From contig CALFAV010000021.1 in assembly GCA_937946835.1 (NCBI GenBank), positions 1 to 47,349 of the forward strand: a DNA stretch of 47,349 nucleotides, in the 5' to 3' direction. Position numbers and translations under genes: made by a program. A model generated the notes under the pieces. That model saw only the letters and a program-made list of their open reading frames with translations. It did not search any database and was not told the origin of the DNA. Shown in pieces: positions 26,577 to 35,801 of this stretch (positions are counted from its first letter, which is position 1; every line of letters starts with the position of its first letter). The stretch comes from an uncultured Verrucomicrobiae bacterium (GTDB taxonomy: Bacteria > Verrucomicrobiota > Verrucomicrobiia > Limisphaerales > J093).

Positions 26577-27113
26577 ATGAAACACAAACTGGAATTGGTC
26601 GGGGCCGAGGGCGGTTTCCCTGCCGACCTCCGGCAGCGGGTGCCGGCCCACCGTCTTTTGGAGCTGGTGTTGGAGGCGGTCAGCCAGTTGGGGGCCGAAC
26701 GCCCCGTGCGGGAATTTCACCACGGCGGTGCGAGTTACAACTACAACCAGATCCTCGCCACGCTTGGGTACGCCTACCTGATCGGCATTTTCGACTCCGA
26801 GGAACTCGAGGCCGCCCTCGATCTGGACCCGGAGCTGAAGTACCTCGTCACCGGGTCCACGCCAAGTGCAGCGACTTTCCGGCGTTTCCGCCGGCTGCAT
26901 CGGGGCCCCCTCGGGGTGGTGCTGATGCGGGTGCTGGCGCGCCTCGCCTCGGGAGCAGGTCCGTCTGGTGCATCCCAAGGGCCGGTCCCCGCCTCGCCGG
27001 CAAAACCGGTGGCCGATCGGGTGGCGATGGAGAGGTTGACCCAATGCGCCGTGGAGGCGGAAGCGCGGCTGTCGCGGGCCGTGTTTGCCGACATGGTGGC
27101 CTGGGACGATTGA
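26577..27113 (+). CDS. Protein derived from a transposase N-terminal domain (IS5/IS1182-like)
   Basis: 178 residues. Residues about 15-112 resemble the helical N-terminal domain of IS1182/IS5-type transposases: LRQRVPAHRLLELVLEAVSQL, then SYNYNQILATLGYAYLIGIFDSEELEAALDLDPELKYLVTG, then TPSAATFRRFRRLHRGPL. The following DDE catalytic domain is absent. Instead there is a short proline/alanine linker and a helical end (MERLTQCAVEAEARLSRAVFADMVAWDD). I see no terminal inverted repeats. It begins 210 bp from the divergent metH start. Its codon use resembles its neighbours, which suggests a domesticated DNA-binding protein rather than a recent insertion remnant. The function is unknown. Confidence 0.65.
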   Translation: MKHKLELVGAEGGFPADLRQRVPAHRLLELVLEAVSQLGAERPVREFHHGGASYNYNQILATLGYAYLIGIFDSEELEAALDLDPELKYLVTGSTPSAATFRRFRRLHRGPLGVVLMRVLARLASGAGPSGASQGPVPASPAKPVADRVAMERLTQCAVEAEARLSRAVFADMVAWDD

Positions 27114-27288
27114 GGCACCCGGACCCGGAATGGCTGATCGGAACCCCGGCAAGTTAGCGCACATCGGCGGGCCTCGGGGTTCAGATTTCCTCCGCAGCGC
27201 GGCCTTGGAATTCCGGACTTGGCCGCCCGGCGCTGCCCACCGGGCAAAAGCCCGGGTTGTTCCCGCTGTCGCCGTTTGCGGAATGAGA

Positions 27289-27319
27289 TTGAATTCAAAC
27301 CCGTTCTCCAGAATCTAAC
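27289..27319 (+). promoter_or_regulatory. Candidate promoter of the PQQ-type propeller gene
   Basis: TTGAAT (27289-27294) and TCTAAC (27314-27319) are separated by 19 nt; the hexamer ends 6 nt before the ATG. The spacer is longer than usual, so support is weak. Confidence 0.25.
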
Positions 27320-27325
27320 GCCCCC

Positions 27326-28588
27326 ATGTTCGCTGACCATTGCACGATAGCCCGGAGCGGGGGATTGCTGCTGGCCGGGCTGGGATTGGTTTCATGTGCT
27401 TGCGCGGATGACTGGCCGCAGTGGCGCGGGCCGCGCCGGGACGGGAAATCCGCCGAGACGGGATTGCTCCAACTGTGGCCGGCGGGCGGGCCGCCGCTGG
27501 TCTGGAAAATCACCGGTCTGGGCGCCGGCTACGCCACCGTGTCCGTGGCGGGCGGGGTGATTTACACGGCCGGAGATGTGGGCGAGGAGAACTTTGTCCT
27601 GGCTTTCCGGGAGCAAGACGGCCAGCCGATTTGGAAAGCCAAGCTCGGCCGGGCGGGTGCCCCGGGCTGGGGCGGCTTTGCCGGCGTGCGTGGCACCCCC
27701 ACGGTGGATGGCGACCTGGTCTTTGCCATTGGCCAGTACGGGGAAATTGCCGCCTTTGACGCGGCGAGCGGCCGGGAGCTTTGGCGGCGGGATTTCCTCA
27801 AGGATTACGGCGCCAAGCTGCCCGAGTGGGGCTTCAGTGAATCGCCCCTGGTGGATGGTGACAAGCTGGTGTTTACCCCCGGCGGCCCCCGGGGGGCCAT
27901 CGTGGCGGTGAACAAGCGCACCGGCGCGTTGTTGTGGCAAACGAGCGATTTTACCGACGAAGCCCAGTACGCCTCCCTGATGCCGGCCACGATTGAAGGC
28001 GTTGCGCAGTACGTGCAGCTCACCATGGCCACGGTGGTGGGCGTGTCCCCCGAGGGCAAGGTTCTTTGGCGCGCCCCGCGCAAAGGGGCGGTGGCCGTCA
28101 TTCCCACGCCCATCGTGGCGGGGAACCTCGTGTACGTGACCTCCGGCTACAACATCGGGTGCAACCTGTTTCAAGTGACCCGCGCCAGCGATGCGTTTAC
28201 CGCGACCGAGGTGTACAAGAATCGCGTGGTCATCAACCACCACGGCGGGGTCATCCTGGTCGGAGACCACCTTTACGGTCACGATGACCGCCGCGGCTGG
28301 ACCTGTCAGAATTTCAAGACCGGCGAAGCGGTCTGGCAGACCGAGGAGGGCCTGGGCAAGGGCTCCTGCGTTTACGCCGACGGACACCTCGTGCTGCGCG
28401 AGGAAAAGAAGAAAGGCAGTCGCATTGCCCTGATCGAAGCCCGCCCGGCCGGCTACAAGGAAAAGGGCGTCTTCGAGCAGCCCGATCAGAGCGGCAAAGA
28501 AACCTGGCCACACCCGGTCATCGCCAACGGCCGGCTCTACCTGCGCGACCAGGACATCTTGCTCTGCTACGACCTGCGGTCCCGTTGA
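27326..28588 (+). CDS. PQQ-binding-like beta-propeller (outer-membrane or periplasmic) protein
   Basis: 420 residues. The N-terminal hydrophobic stretch ends in LVSC (21-24), which fits a lipobox with C24; ordinary signal cleavage before DDW is the alternative. The mature part begins DDWPQWRGPRRDGKS, the characteristic opening of planctomycete/verrucomicrobial PQQ-like propellers. Repeated blades follow, each with an aromatic strand (IWKAKLG, LWRRDFL, LLWQTSD, VLWRAPR, VWQTEEG). Such propellers are usually scaffolds; true PQQ-dehydrogenase catalytic residues are not evident. It stands alone: the upstream gene ends 212 bp before it, and lysS converges from the other side. Confidence 0.85.
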   Translation: MFADHCTIARSGGLLLAGLGLVSCACADDWPQWRGPRRDGKSAETGLLQLWPAGGPPLVWKITGLGAGYATVSVAGGVIYTAGDVGEENFVLAFREQDGQPIWKAKLGRAGAPGWGGFAGVRGTPTVDGDLVFAIGQYGEIAAFDAASGRELWRRDFLKDYGAKLPEWGFSESPLVDGDKLVFTPGGPRGAIVAVNKRTGALLWQTSDFTDEAQYASLMPATIEGVAQYVQLTMATVVGVSPEGKVLWRAPRKGAVAVIPTPIVAGNLVYVTSGYNIGCNLFQVTRASDAFTATEVYKNRVVINHHGGVILVGDHLYGHDDRRGWTCQNFKTGEAVWQTEEGLGKGSCVYADGHLVLREEKKKGSRIALIEARPAGYKEKGVFEQPDQSGKETWPHPVIANGRLYLRDQDILLCYDLRSR

Positions 28589-28731
28589 GCCGCCTTTGGC
28601 CGCCGCGCCTTCACGGGCGAGTCCAGCGTGAGCGGACAAAAGTTCAAGTTCACGCCGTATCGGGACTGAAAGCGCGGTCCCCGGCATCCGCCGCGCGCCG
28701 CTGCGGCCCACGCCGTTACACCTGATCGGGC

Positions 28732-30228
28732 TTATTTCGGCTTGAGCTGCGGGAACAGGATCACGTCGCGAATGCTCTCCTGACCCAGGAGCAACATGCA
28801 CAGACGGTCCATGCCGATGCCGATGCCCCCCGCCGGCGGCATCCCGTGCTCCAGGGCCAACAGAAAGTCCTCGTCGAGTTTTTGCTGCTCGCCCCCGGCC
28901 TGGTGTTCGAGCCGCTCGCGTTGCTCGATCGGATCGTTCTGCTCGGTGTACCCCGGGGCGATCTCCTGCCCGCCGATGCACAGCTCGAATACCTCGACGG
29001 TGTCCGGCTCCTCCGGCGCGCACTTGGCCAGCGGGACCAGCTCCTTGGGCAGGTGGGTGACGAACGTCGGCTGGAGGAGCGTGGGCTCGACCAGCTTCTC
29101 GAACACCGCCCCGGTCACCTCGAAGTCTTCGTAGCCCGTGGCAATGTCCCCGGCCAGCCGCAGGTCCTCGAGGGCCCGCCGGCGCCGCTCGGCCGGGCCG
29201 ACCTCGAACCAGTCCGCCCCCGCCACCGCGCGCACCAGGTCCTTGTAACGCACCCGGCGCCAGGGCGGCCGCAGGTCAATGGTCCGGACCACGCGCCCCT
29301 CCGCGTCACGTTGTTCGAGCAGGCGCGTGCCCAGCACCGTGTCGGCGAGATGGCCGATGAGACTTTCGACCGTTTCCATCATCGTGGCGTAGTCCCCGTA
29401 GGCCTCGTACGCCTCCAGCAGGGTGAACTCGGGGTTGTGCCGGCGGGAAAGCCCCTCGTTGCGGAAGACCCGGCCGATCTCGAACACCTTGTCCAGGCCC
29501 CCGACGAGCAGCCGCTTCAGGTGCAGCTCCAGCGCGATGCGCAGGTAAAACTCGCAGCCCAGCGCGTTGTGCCAGGTCTTGAACGGCTGCGCCGCCGCGC
29601 CGCCCGGGATGGCCTGCATCATGGGCGTTTCGACCTCGACGTAGCCGCGCGCGTGGAAGAAGGCGCGGGTCTCGCGGATCAGCGCCGAGCGCTTGAGGAA
29701 CACCTCCCGCACCGCGTCGTTGGCCATCAGGTCCAGATACCGCTGGCGGTAGCGAATCTCGGTGTCCTCCAGCCCGTGCCACTTGGCCGGCGGCGGGCGC
29801 AGCGCCTTGGCCAGCACGGTGAACTGCTCGACCTTCACACTCGGCTCGCCGGTGCGGGTGCGAAACAGCGTCCCCCGCACGCCGATGAAATCCGCCAGGT
29901 CCAGGTGCCGGAAGATCTCGTACGACTCGTCGCCCAGGACCTGCTTCTGCGCGTAGATCTGGATGCGGCCGGACTGGTCCTTGAGATCGAGAAACTGGCT
30001 CTTGCCCATGTCGCGATGCGCGGTGATGCGGCCGGCCACCGCCACCGGGGCACCCTCGGCCAGCGCCTGCGGGTCGGCGGGATTTGCCTGCCCGAGCAGC
30101 AACCGGCGCCGCGCCTCGCCGCAGCCCACCGTGGGGGTGAACTTGTTCCGGAACGGGTCCAGGCCGCGCGCGCGCAGGGCCTCCAGTTTGGCGCGGCGCT
30201 GGGCAATGAGGCTGTGCGTCTCGTCCAT
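28732..30228 (-). CDS. lysS: Lysine--tRNA ligase (class II)
   Basis: 498 residues, standard for bacterial LysS. It charges tRNA-Lys. The N-terminal OB-fold anticodon-binding domain covers about 55-140 (VAVAGRITAHRDMGKSQFLDLKDQSGRIQIY). The class II core follows: motif 1 around RSALIRETRAFFHARGYVEVETPMMQ, motif 2 IGRVFRNEGLSRRHNPEFTLLEAY, and motif 3 GIGIGMDRLCMLL at the end. The start is the ATG giving MDETHSLIAQRRAKLEALR; the frame is open further upstream but without family similarity. Downstream, the 143-bp spacer to the convergent propeller gene shows no clear terminator. Confidence 0.96.
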   Translation of the reverse strand: MDETHSLIAQRRAKLEALRARGLDPFRNKFTPTVGCGEARRRLLLGQANPADPQALAEGAPVAVAGRITAHRDMGKSQFLDLKDQSGRIQIYAQKQVLGDESYEIFRHLDLADFIGVRGTLFRTRTGEPSVKVEQFTVLAKALRPPPAKWHGLEDTEIRYRQRYLDLMANDAVREVFLKRSALIRETRAFFHARGYVEVETPMMQAIPGGAAAQPFKTWHNALGCEFYLRIALELHLKRLLVGGLDKVFEIGRVFRNEGLSRRHNPEFTLLEAYEAYGDYATMMETVESLIGHLADTVLGTRLLEQRDAEGRVVRTIDLRPPWRRVRYKDLVRAVAGADWFEVGPAERRRRALEDLRLAGDIATGYEDFEVTGAVFEKLVEPTLLQPTFVTHLPKELVPLAKCAPEEPDTVEVFELCIGGQEIAPGYTEQNDPIEQRERLEHQAGGEQQKLDEDFLLALEHGMPPAGGIGIGMDRLCMLLLGQESIRDVILFPQLKPK

Positions 30229-30420
30229 GCGACTCGGGCGGGCATCAAACACCGCCGCCCCCGCGAAGTCCACGCGCTTTTGCGGCGCACCTTGGGCCTG
30301 CGACGCGGCTCAGCGTGTCGGCCCGCGATAAAAGGCCATGCCTGTGCCCTCGGCCTGGTTGACCGGTGGTTTGCGAATTCGACGCGGTTGTGCCCCCGGT
30401 ATCAGAGAGCGCGGCGGCAC

Positions 30421-33400
30421 TTAAGGATCCATCAGCCATTCGGCCCGCACGCGCAGGAAGCCGCCGGATGCGCCGAAGTTGAAATACCGGAAGGTGCCGG
30501 TGCGGGTGCCGTCGCCGTGGCTCTGCCAGGTGCCGGCGTCGAAGGTGGGCCGGCTCCAGAGCACGTCGGTGGCAAATTCCGCCCACACCACCGCGCCGGC
30601 GTCCTCGCGCACGGTCACGCGCACCTGCCATTCGCCCCATTCGTTGAGGGTTGACTGCGGTGACGCCGGGCGATCGGGCCGATTCGGGTCCGTGAGGCAG
30701 AGGAGCTCAATCCAGTTGGGCAGGCCGTCGCCGTCCGCGTCGGCGGTGGGACCACGCAGTGCCGGGGGCTGATTGGCCAGGGCCTGTTCCGCCCAGGCGG
30801 GGTAACCCGACGGCGCTCCGTCCAGATCAGCGATGGTCACCAGCAGGGAACTTCCCTGACCCGGTCCCATGCCGCCGTGGAGGTTCAACACCACCACCTC
30901 CGCGCCTTCTGCCCGGCCATCCACCAGCGCGGTGAAAGTCACGGTGGCCTCGGTTTGGCCGTCTTCGAAGCGCGGGAAGCGGGGCGTGAGGGTCCAGTCT
31001 TCGTCCTCGACGGCGGTGCCGCTCACGGGGAACAAGAACACCTCGATGGCGCCATCGGTACCGCCCTCGCGGCGCAGGGTCAGGGTGCGGCTTTCCCCTT
31101 CGCGCAGCCGCAGCGTGCGGTCGGCAAAGACCACCGTGCCCGGCCGGGTGTCGTCGTCCCCGATCTGGAGCGTGGCAAAGACGCGGAACGGGTCCAGTTC
31201 GTCCAGGGCCGCGCCCTGCGGGTTGAGCAGCCGGAAGACCACCTGTTCAAAGCCGGCACCCTCCTTGAGCGTATCGTCGAGGATGGTCAGGGAGAAGCTG
31301 CGGTTGGTCTGGCCCGGCGCAAACACCAGCGTGCCGGATAACGGCCCGGTGAAGTCGGCGTCTGGCGTGGCCGTGCTGCGTTCCGGCTCGAACCGGTAAT
31401 CCACGCGGACCTCCTGGGCGGAGGGGCGGGACAGCACGACGGTAAACGTGACTTCCGACGTCTCACCCTCGCGGGCATACAGCCAGGCCGGCTCCCAGCT
31501 CAGTTTGGCGCCCTCGGCGATGGTGACCTGCACGGCGGAAGGCTCACCCAGCGCCGCTCCGCCCTCGACGCCGAGCAGGTGGACGTAGAAAAACTCGTCC
31601 GGCTGCTCGGCCACCGCATCGGTCAGCAACGGGATCGAAATGACCTTTTGGGCCTCGCCGGGCGCGAAGATCAGCAGGCCGCCGCCGGGGGTGAAATCCT
31701 GCTCGGGCGTGGCGGTGCCACTCCAGCGCCACGTGGACCAGGTGGCGAAGGCCGGCAGGTCCAGCCCACCTTGGCGGACGACCTGCAGAGCGACCGTCTC
31801 GCCCTCGAGACCACCGGCGGTTCCGCTGGCGAAGCGCACGACGCCCGGGTCGGCCGGCACACTCAGGGTGCGCAAGGCCACCGTTGAAGCAGCCGGCGAC
31901 TCTCCGCCGCCCGCCAACCGCGCGCGGACGCGCCATTGCCGGAGCTCGCCGGCCGAGGGACTGGCATCCGTCCAGGCCACGACTCCCGCGCCGACTTCGG
32001 CGGCGGTCTGCCAGGCGCCGCCGGCCCAGCGCTCGACGCGATAGCCGGCCAGCGCGCGCATAGTCCAGGGATTCCAGCGCAGCAGGGCCGTGCCATCGGG
32101 GTTCGGGCTGGCGGTCAAGCCCGCCACCGGCGGCAACGGCTGCGGCAGGTCCAGCGGCCCCACCACCACGGGTGGACCGGCGATGCCGTCCACGTTGACG
32201 GCCGTGACGCGAAACCAGCGACGTGTCTCGTCGAAGGGACGGGGAATCGGCCAGGGCGTGCGGCTGGTCAACTCGCCGTTGAGCACGTCGGTGAACGGGC
32301 CGTCCGCCGATGGTCCCGCCTCGATGCGCCACAGAGTGAAACCGGGCGTGGTGTCTGCGATGGCGAGCGCAAGCCCGGCCCCGTTTTCCAGAACCTCCGG
32401 AAGAACACTCACCGCTCGCGGCACGGCGGGGGCTGGTCCGGGAAACGCCGCGGTCACGCCCGGGCTGGCGGCGCCCTCACGCCCTTCGGCGTCCAGGCCG
32501 CTTACCTCATAAACGGCGCCGGGCACCGGCGCGGCATCCACGAAATTCGGCTCGCGCAGGGGTGCGGAGCCACTGACCAGTTGCCGCGCGCCACCCGGGG
32601 CGGTGCGATAGACGCGGAAGCCGCGGCGCGCCCAGTCCAGCGCCGCGCCGTCCCAGCGCAGGGCAACGTTTTGGGCACCGGCCGCGGCACGCACGGCGGG
32701 CGGTGCGGGCAGGTTCGACGTCACCTGAAACGTCACGCTGGTGCGCACGATGCCGCCGCCGTTCAGCGCCAGCTCCAGATCCCATTGATGCGCGCCAGGG
32801 GTCAGGGCCAAACCCGGCGGCAAGGTGAGCAGGTAACGGTTCTCCATGCGGGGTGCCGTTCGGAGCAGAGTGCCATCCACCCGGGCGGCCAGACCGCCCG
32901 GCAACACGGTGTTCCCCCCGAATTCGGTGACTCGCACCTCGAAGTCCGGCCGGGGCGGCAGGTCGGTCGCGTCCGCTGCGGGGTTCAGATAAACCAGCGG
33001 GGCAAAGCCGGTCACGGGCGCCAGCCCCACCGCCGAGAAGGCGCCTCCGGGCGCGTCAAGGCGCGCCACGCTCATGCCGCCACGGGGCAACACGGCGGCG
33101 GTCGAGGGCCCTTGAACGCGCACCGTGCCGCCGCGGTTGTAGATGCGGGCGGTGCCGTCGCTGAAAAAGTCCACGTTCCCCGCCGACCAGGCGGCGTCGG
33201 TGGGAGACGGATCACCCGCCATCAGCCCGGCGCCGTGCAGGCCCCGGCCCAGCAGATTTCGGGGTTGATAGGCCGCTTCGCCAAAGTTGGCCAACCAGTT
33301 TTCCACCGCCCCGCCCGGCGTCGTCACCGTCCAGCCCACGGGGTCGGGGATGCCGAGGAAGCCGTCCACGGCGTTGCCCAGCGCCTTGTACACCAGCATC

Positions 33401-34623
33401 CGGCCGTAGCGGCGCGGGTCAGAACGGATGTCTTGGACGAGGTTTTGCAGCGACACCTGCAAGACCGGGGTGCGGTGGTCCAAGCTGCCCTGGCCGACCA
33501 CGGCACGCAGACCGCTGACGGTATCGGATTGGAGCGTGAGCTGCTGTCCGTTGCAGAAGCTGACCGTGAGGTAGGCGCCGGACCAAATCACCTCGTTGCC
33601 CACCTGTACCACGTCGCCGGGAAAAAGGTTTTGGCCGGCGATGATCGGGCTGGGCTCGATGATCGCGCCGGCTCGGGCGACCAACGTGGCTCCGTTGGCG
33701 GCGGCCACGAGGGCATAGGGGATGCGGATGTCCACCTCCCTCTCCGCGGTGGCGCGGTCCTTCTGCGCCTTGAGTTTCACCCGGCCATGCACCAGACCTG
33801 CGGCATCCGGCTCGGAAGAGGTGGGGGCCCAGATTTCGGCCATTGCGCGGCCGTTGCTGTCGGTGGTCAACCAGCCCGAACCGGACTCGACCCCCTCGAC
33901 CGGCTCGGCCTTCACCGAGGCATCCGGCAGCGGCTCATGGCGGTAATCCACCCACCGGAGTCCGGCGGTGCCGGTGCGGATGTAGGGCTTCTGGTCGTAC
34001 GCGTAAATCGGCAGCAACCCGCCGCTCGCACCGCCGGCGGCGACCGTCAGCGGGCGGATCAGGTACAGCGTGGCCGTGAAGCCGGCGGTGTACGTCCAAT
34101 TGGGGTTGGTCGTGTACAGCACCGCCCGGCCTTGCAGCAGAATGACCCGGTTAAGCAGTTCCCGGTTGGTGCTGAGGTTAATGATGGTGGTGGCCACGCC
34201 GCCCTCCAGGGACCAGGTCACGTCGGTTTGCTCGTGCAATTCCAGCGTGAGGCTCACCGGCTCGATCCCGTCGGGCAGGGACCCGGTGAAATTGGCGAAC
34301 ACCGACACCTCCGCCTGCTTCGGCGCGGTGTACAGGATGACCTGGTTCTTGATCGTTTCGTCCCCGATGTTGCCCTCCTCGCAGAAGCGGACATCCTGCC
34401 CCTCGACCCGCACCTCGACGCTCCAGCCCGGCGTCGTCCACTCCGGCAGCCACAAGGAATGCGTGTCGGCCCGGGCGCGGCCGAGCTGCGATGCCCAAAA
34501 CACCAGACACGCGCCCCCGCTGATCCGCAGAAAGCGTACCAGCGCTGGCAGAGTCCGACGAAAGGTGCCGGCAGCGAAATGGGCTGGGACCTTGGGGCGG
34601 GAAGGTAAGTGGGGAAGGTTCAT
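30421..34623 (-). CDS. Giant secreted protein with FecR-like, fibronectin-III and Calx-beta domains
   Basis: 1,400 residues with a long n-region and a hydrophobic secretion segment (ISGGACLVFWASQLGRARA) cut near ADT. The N-terminal third is beta-rich. A FecR-like segment lies about 300-390 (ALVAAANGATLVARAG, then LFPGDVVQVGNEVIWSGAYLTVSFCNGQQLTLQ). Ig/FN3-like domains span about 540-900. Three Calx-beta domains lie at about 929-1036, 1039-1160 and 1163-1261 (each with EGE, a DF/DW turn and FxPGxT-type strands). A DADGDG calcium loop (about 1280) and a final beta-domain end it. Start at ATG 34623. Just upstream, TTTGTCC/GGACAAA (34630-34636, 34648-34654) can pair in the leader. Likely a surface or matrix protein; the ligand is unknown. 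Confidence 0.8.
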   Translation of the reverse strand: MNLPHLPSRPKVPAHFAAGTFRRTLPALVRFLRISGGACLVFWASQLGRARADTHSLWLPEWTTPGWSVEVRVEGQDVRFCEEGNIGDETIKNQVILYTAPKQAEVSVFANFTGSLPDGIEPVSLTLELHEQTDVTWSLEGGVATTIINLSTNRELLNRVILLQGRAVLYTTNPNWTYTAGFTATLYLIRPLTVAAGGASGGLLPIYAYDQKPYIRTGTAGLRWVDYRHEPLPDASVKAEPVEGVESGSGWLTTDSNGRAMAEIWAPTSSEPDAAGLVHGRVKLKAQKDRATAEREVDIRIPYALVAAANGATLVARAGAIIEPSPIIAGQNLFPGDVVQVGNEVIWSGAYLTVSFCNGQQLTLQSDTVSGLRAVVGQGSLDHRTPVLQVSLQNLVQDIRSDPRRYGRMLVYKALGNAVDGFLGIPDPVGWTVTTPGGAVENWLANFGEAAYQPRNLLGRGLHGAGLMAGDPSPTDAAWSAGNVDFFSDGTARIYNRGGTVRVQGPSTAAVLPRGGMSVARLDAPGGAFSAVGLAPVTGFAPLVYLNPAADATDLPPRPDFEVRVTEFGGNTVLPGGLAARVDGTLLRTAPRMENRYLLTLPPGLALTPGAHQWDLELALNGGGIVRTSVTFQVTSNLPAPPAVRAAAGAQNVALRWDGAALDWARRGFRVYRTAPGGARQLVSGSAPLREPNFVDAAPVPGAVYEVSGLDAEGREGAASPGVTAAFPGPAPAVPRAVSVLPEVLENGAGLALAIADTTPGFTLWRIEAGPSADGPFTDVLNGELTSRTPWPIPRPFDETRRWFRVTAVNVDGIAGPPVVVGPLDLPQPLPPVAGLTASPNPDGTALLRWNPWTMRALAGYRVERWAGGAWQTAAEVGAGVVAWTDASPSAGELRQWRVRARLAGGGESPAASTVALRTLSVPADPGVVRFASGTAGGLEGETVALQVVRQGGLDLPAFATWSTWRWSGTATPEQDFTPGGGLLIFAPGEAQKVISIPLLTDAVAEQPDEFFYVHLLGVEGGAALGEPSAVQVTIAEGAKLSWEPAWLYAREGETSEVTFTVVLSRPSAQEVRVDYRFEPERSTATPDADFTGPLSGTLVFAPGQTNRSFSLTILDDTLKEGAGFEQVVFRLLNPQGAALDELDPFRVFATLQIGDDDTRPGTVVFADRTLRLREGESRTLTLRREGGTDGAIEVFLFPVSGTAVEDEDWTLTPRFPRFEDGQTEATVTFTALVDGRAEGAEVVVLNLHGGMGPGQGSSLLVTIADLDGAPSGYPAWAEQALANQPPALRGPTADADGDGLPNWIELLCLTDPNRPDRPASPQSTLNEWGEWQVRVTVREDAGAVVWAEFATDVLWSRPTFDAGTWQSHGDGTRTGTFRYFNFGASGGFLRVRAEWLMDP

Positions 34624-34892
34624 GGTGAATTTGTCCCGGCGCCTTCCGGACAAACGGAGGGCCGAATCAACGGCAGAATTGGCCACTCTCCCGGTCGGGC
34701 GCTCACCCCCGGTTGTTCAAGATTCACCTTCCGTTGGCTTTTGTTTCCGGGATGGTCCGACGGAAGCGCACCGACTCCGCACCACGAACACCCGACCGGC
34801 CCGCGGCTTGTCTCCATCCGGAACGCGGCTTGGAAGCCGGGGTGCAACCGCCCTCCGGAAACGCGGTACTTTCCCACCGGCCGCTCCGCCCG

Positions 34893-34898
34893 TACCCT
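34893..34898 (+). promoter_or_regulatory. -10-like hexamer directly before the thioredoxin gene
   Basis: TACCCT ends 6 nt before the ATG at 34905. The matching -35 is poor. It is listed because the same 6-nt distance recurs at other starts in the window. Confidence 0.25.
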
Positions 34899-34904
34899 GA
34901 CTGC

Positions 34905-35720
34905 ATGAGTTTTGAAGTGCGCGATTTTGAACAACAGGTGCTCGAACGCAGCCGCCACGTCCCGGTGCTGGTGGATTTTTGGGCGCCGTGGTGCGGCCCC
35001 TGCCGCAGCCTGGGCCCGGGGCTCGAGGCCCTGGCCGCCGAGGCCAACGGGCGCTGGGAACTGGTCAAGGTCAACACCGATGAGCACCCGGACCTGGCGT
35101 CGGCGTTCGGCATTTCCAGCATCCCGGCGGTGAAGCTGTTCGTAAACGGGGAAGTGGTGGACGAATTTGTGGGCGCGCTGCCCAAAAGCGAGGTGCGCCG
35201 CTGGCTTGAACACGCCCTGCCCTCGCCCGCGGCGAAACAGTTGGACACCGCCCAGGCCCTTCTGGACCAGGGGCGGCCTGCCGAGGCGGCGCGGGTGCTC
35301 GACCCCATCGTTGCGGCGGAACCGGCCAATCACCGCGCGCGGGTGTTGCTGGCACAGGCCCTGTTGCCCACCGCCCCCGAGCGCGTGGCCGCCCTGCTCA
35401 CCCCGGTGGGCGAAGATTCAGAATACGCGGAGCGCGCCGCCGCGTTGCGGGTGCTGGCCCGGCTGGCCGACCTGGCCGCCCGGCCGGAGCAACTGCCCGC
35501 CGGCCCGGAGCGTGACCGTTACCTGGCCGGGGTCGAAGCGGTGCGCCGGGGCGATTGGGGCGCCGCCCTGCCGGCCTTCATCGAGGTGCTGGAGCGGGAC
35601 CGGCACTACCACGAAGAGGGCGCAAAGGCGGCGTGCCGGGCGATCTTCCAATTGTTGGGTCCGCGGCACCCTGTCACGGAGCGTCATCTGCGAACCTACA
35701 GCAGCGCCCTCCACTCCTGA
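34905..35720 (+). CDS. CnoX/YbbN-like thioredoxin with helical repeat tail
   Basis: 271 residues. Residues 1-108 are a thioredoxin domain with active site WCGPC (C30, C33) and the cis-proline loop SIPAVKLF. Residues about 110-271 are TPR-like helices (AKQLDTAQALLDQGRPAEAARVLDPIVAAEP, then YLAGVEAVRRGDWGAALPAFIEVLERD). This is the architecture of CnoX (YbbN), a chaperedoxin that protects clients from oxidation and hands them to chaperones. E. coli CnoX lacks the first redox cysteine; here both are present, so it could also reduce disulfides. No Shine-Dalgarno sequence precedes the ATG. The next gene starts 81 nt downstream. Confidence 0.9.
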   Translation: MSFEVRDFEQQVLERSRHVPVLVDFWAPWCGPCRSLGPGLEALAAEANGRWELVKVNTDEHPDLASAFGISSIPAVKLFVNGEVVDEFVGALPKSEVRRWLEHALPSPAAKQLDTAQALLDQGRPAEAARVLDPIVAAEPANHRARVLLAQALLPTAPERVAALLTPVGEDSEYAERAAALRVLARLADLAARPEQLPAGPERDRYLAGVEAVRRGDWGAALPAFIEVLERDRHYHEEGAKAACRAIFQLLGPRHPVTERHLRTYSSALHS

Positions 35721-35801
35721 GCCCCCACCGCAGCCCGCTGCTCCCGGCTTGACTTCGCGGGGGCGCGGGCCGATTGGTTGCGCAACAACATTCCCGGTGC
35801 C

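Noticed and set aside
28681..28710. CGCCGCTGCGG in the propeller-lysS spacer as a further REP-like hairpin
   Set aside because: It shares the central bases, but the stem is imperfect and no opposed partner is nearby.
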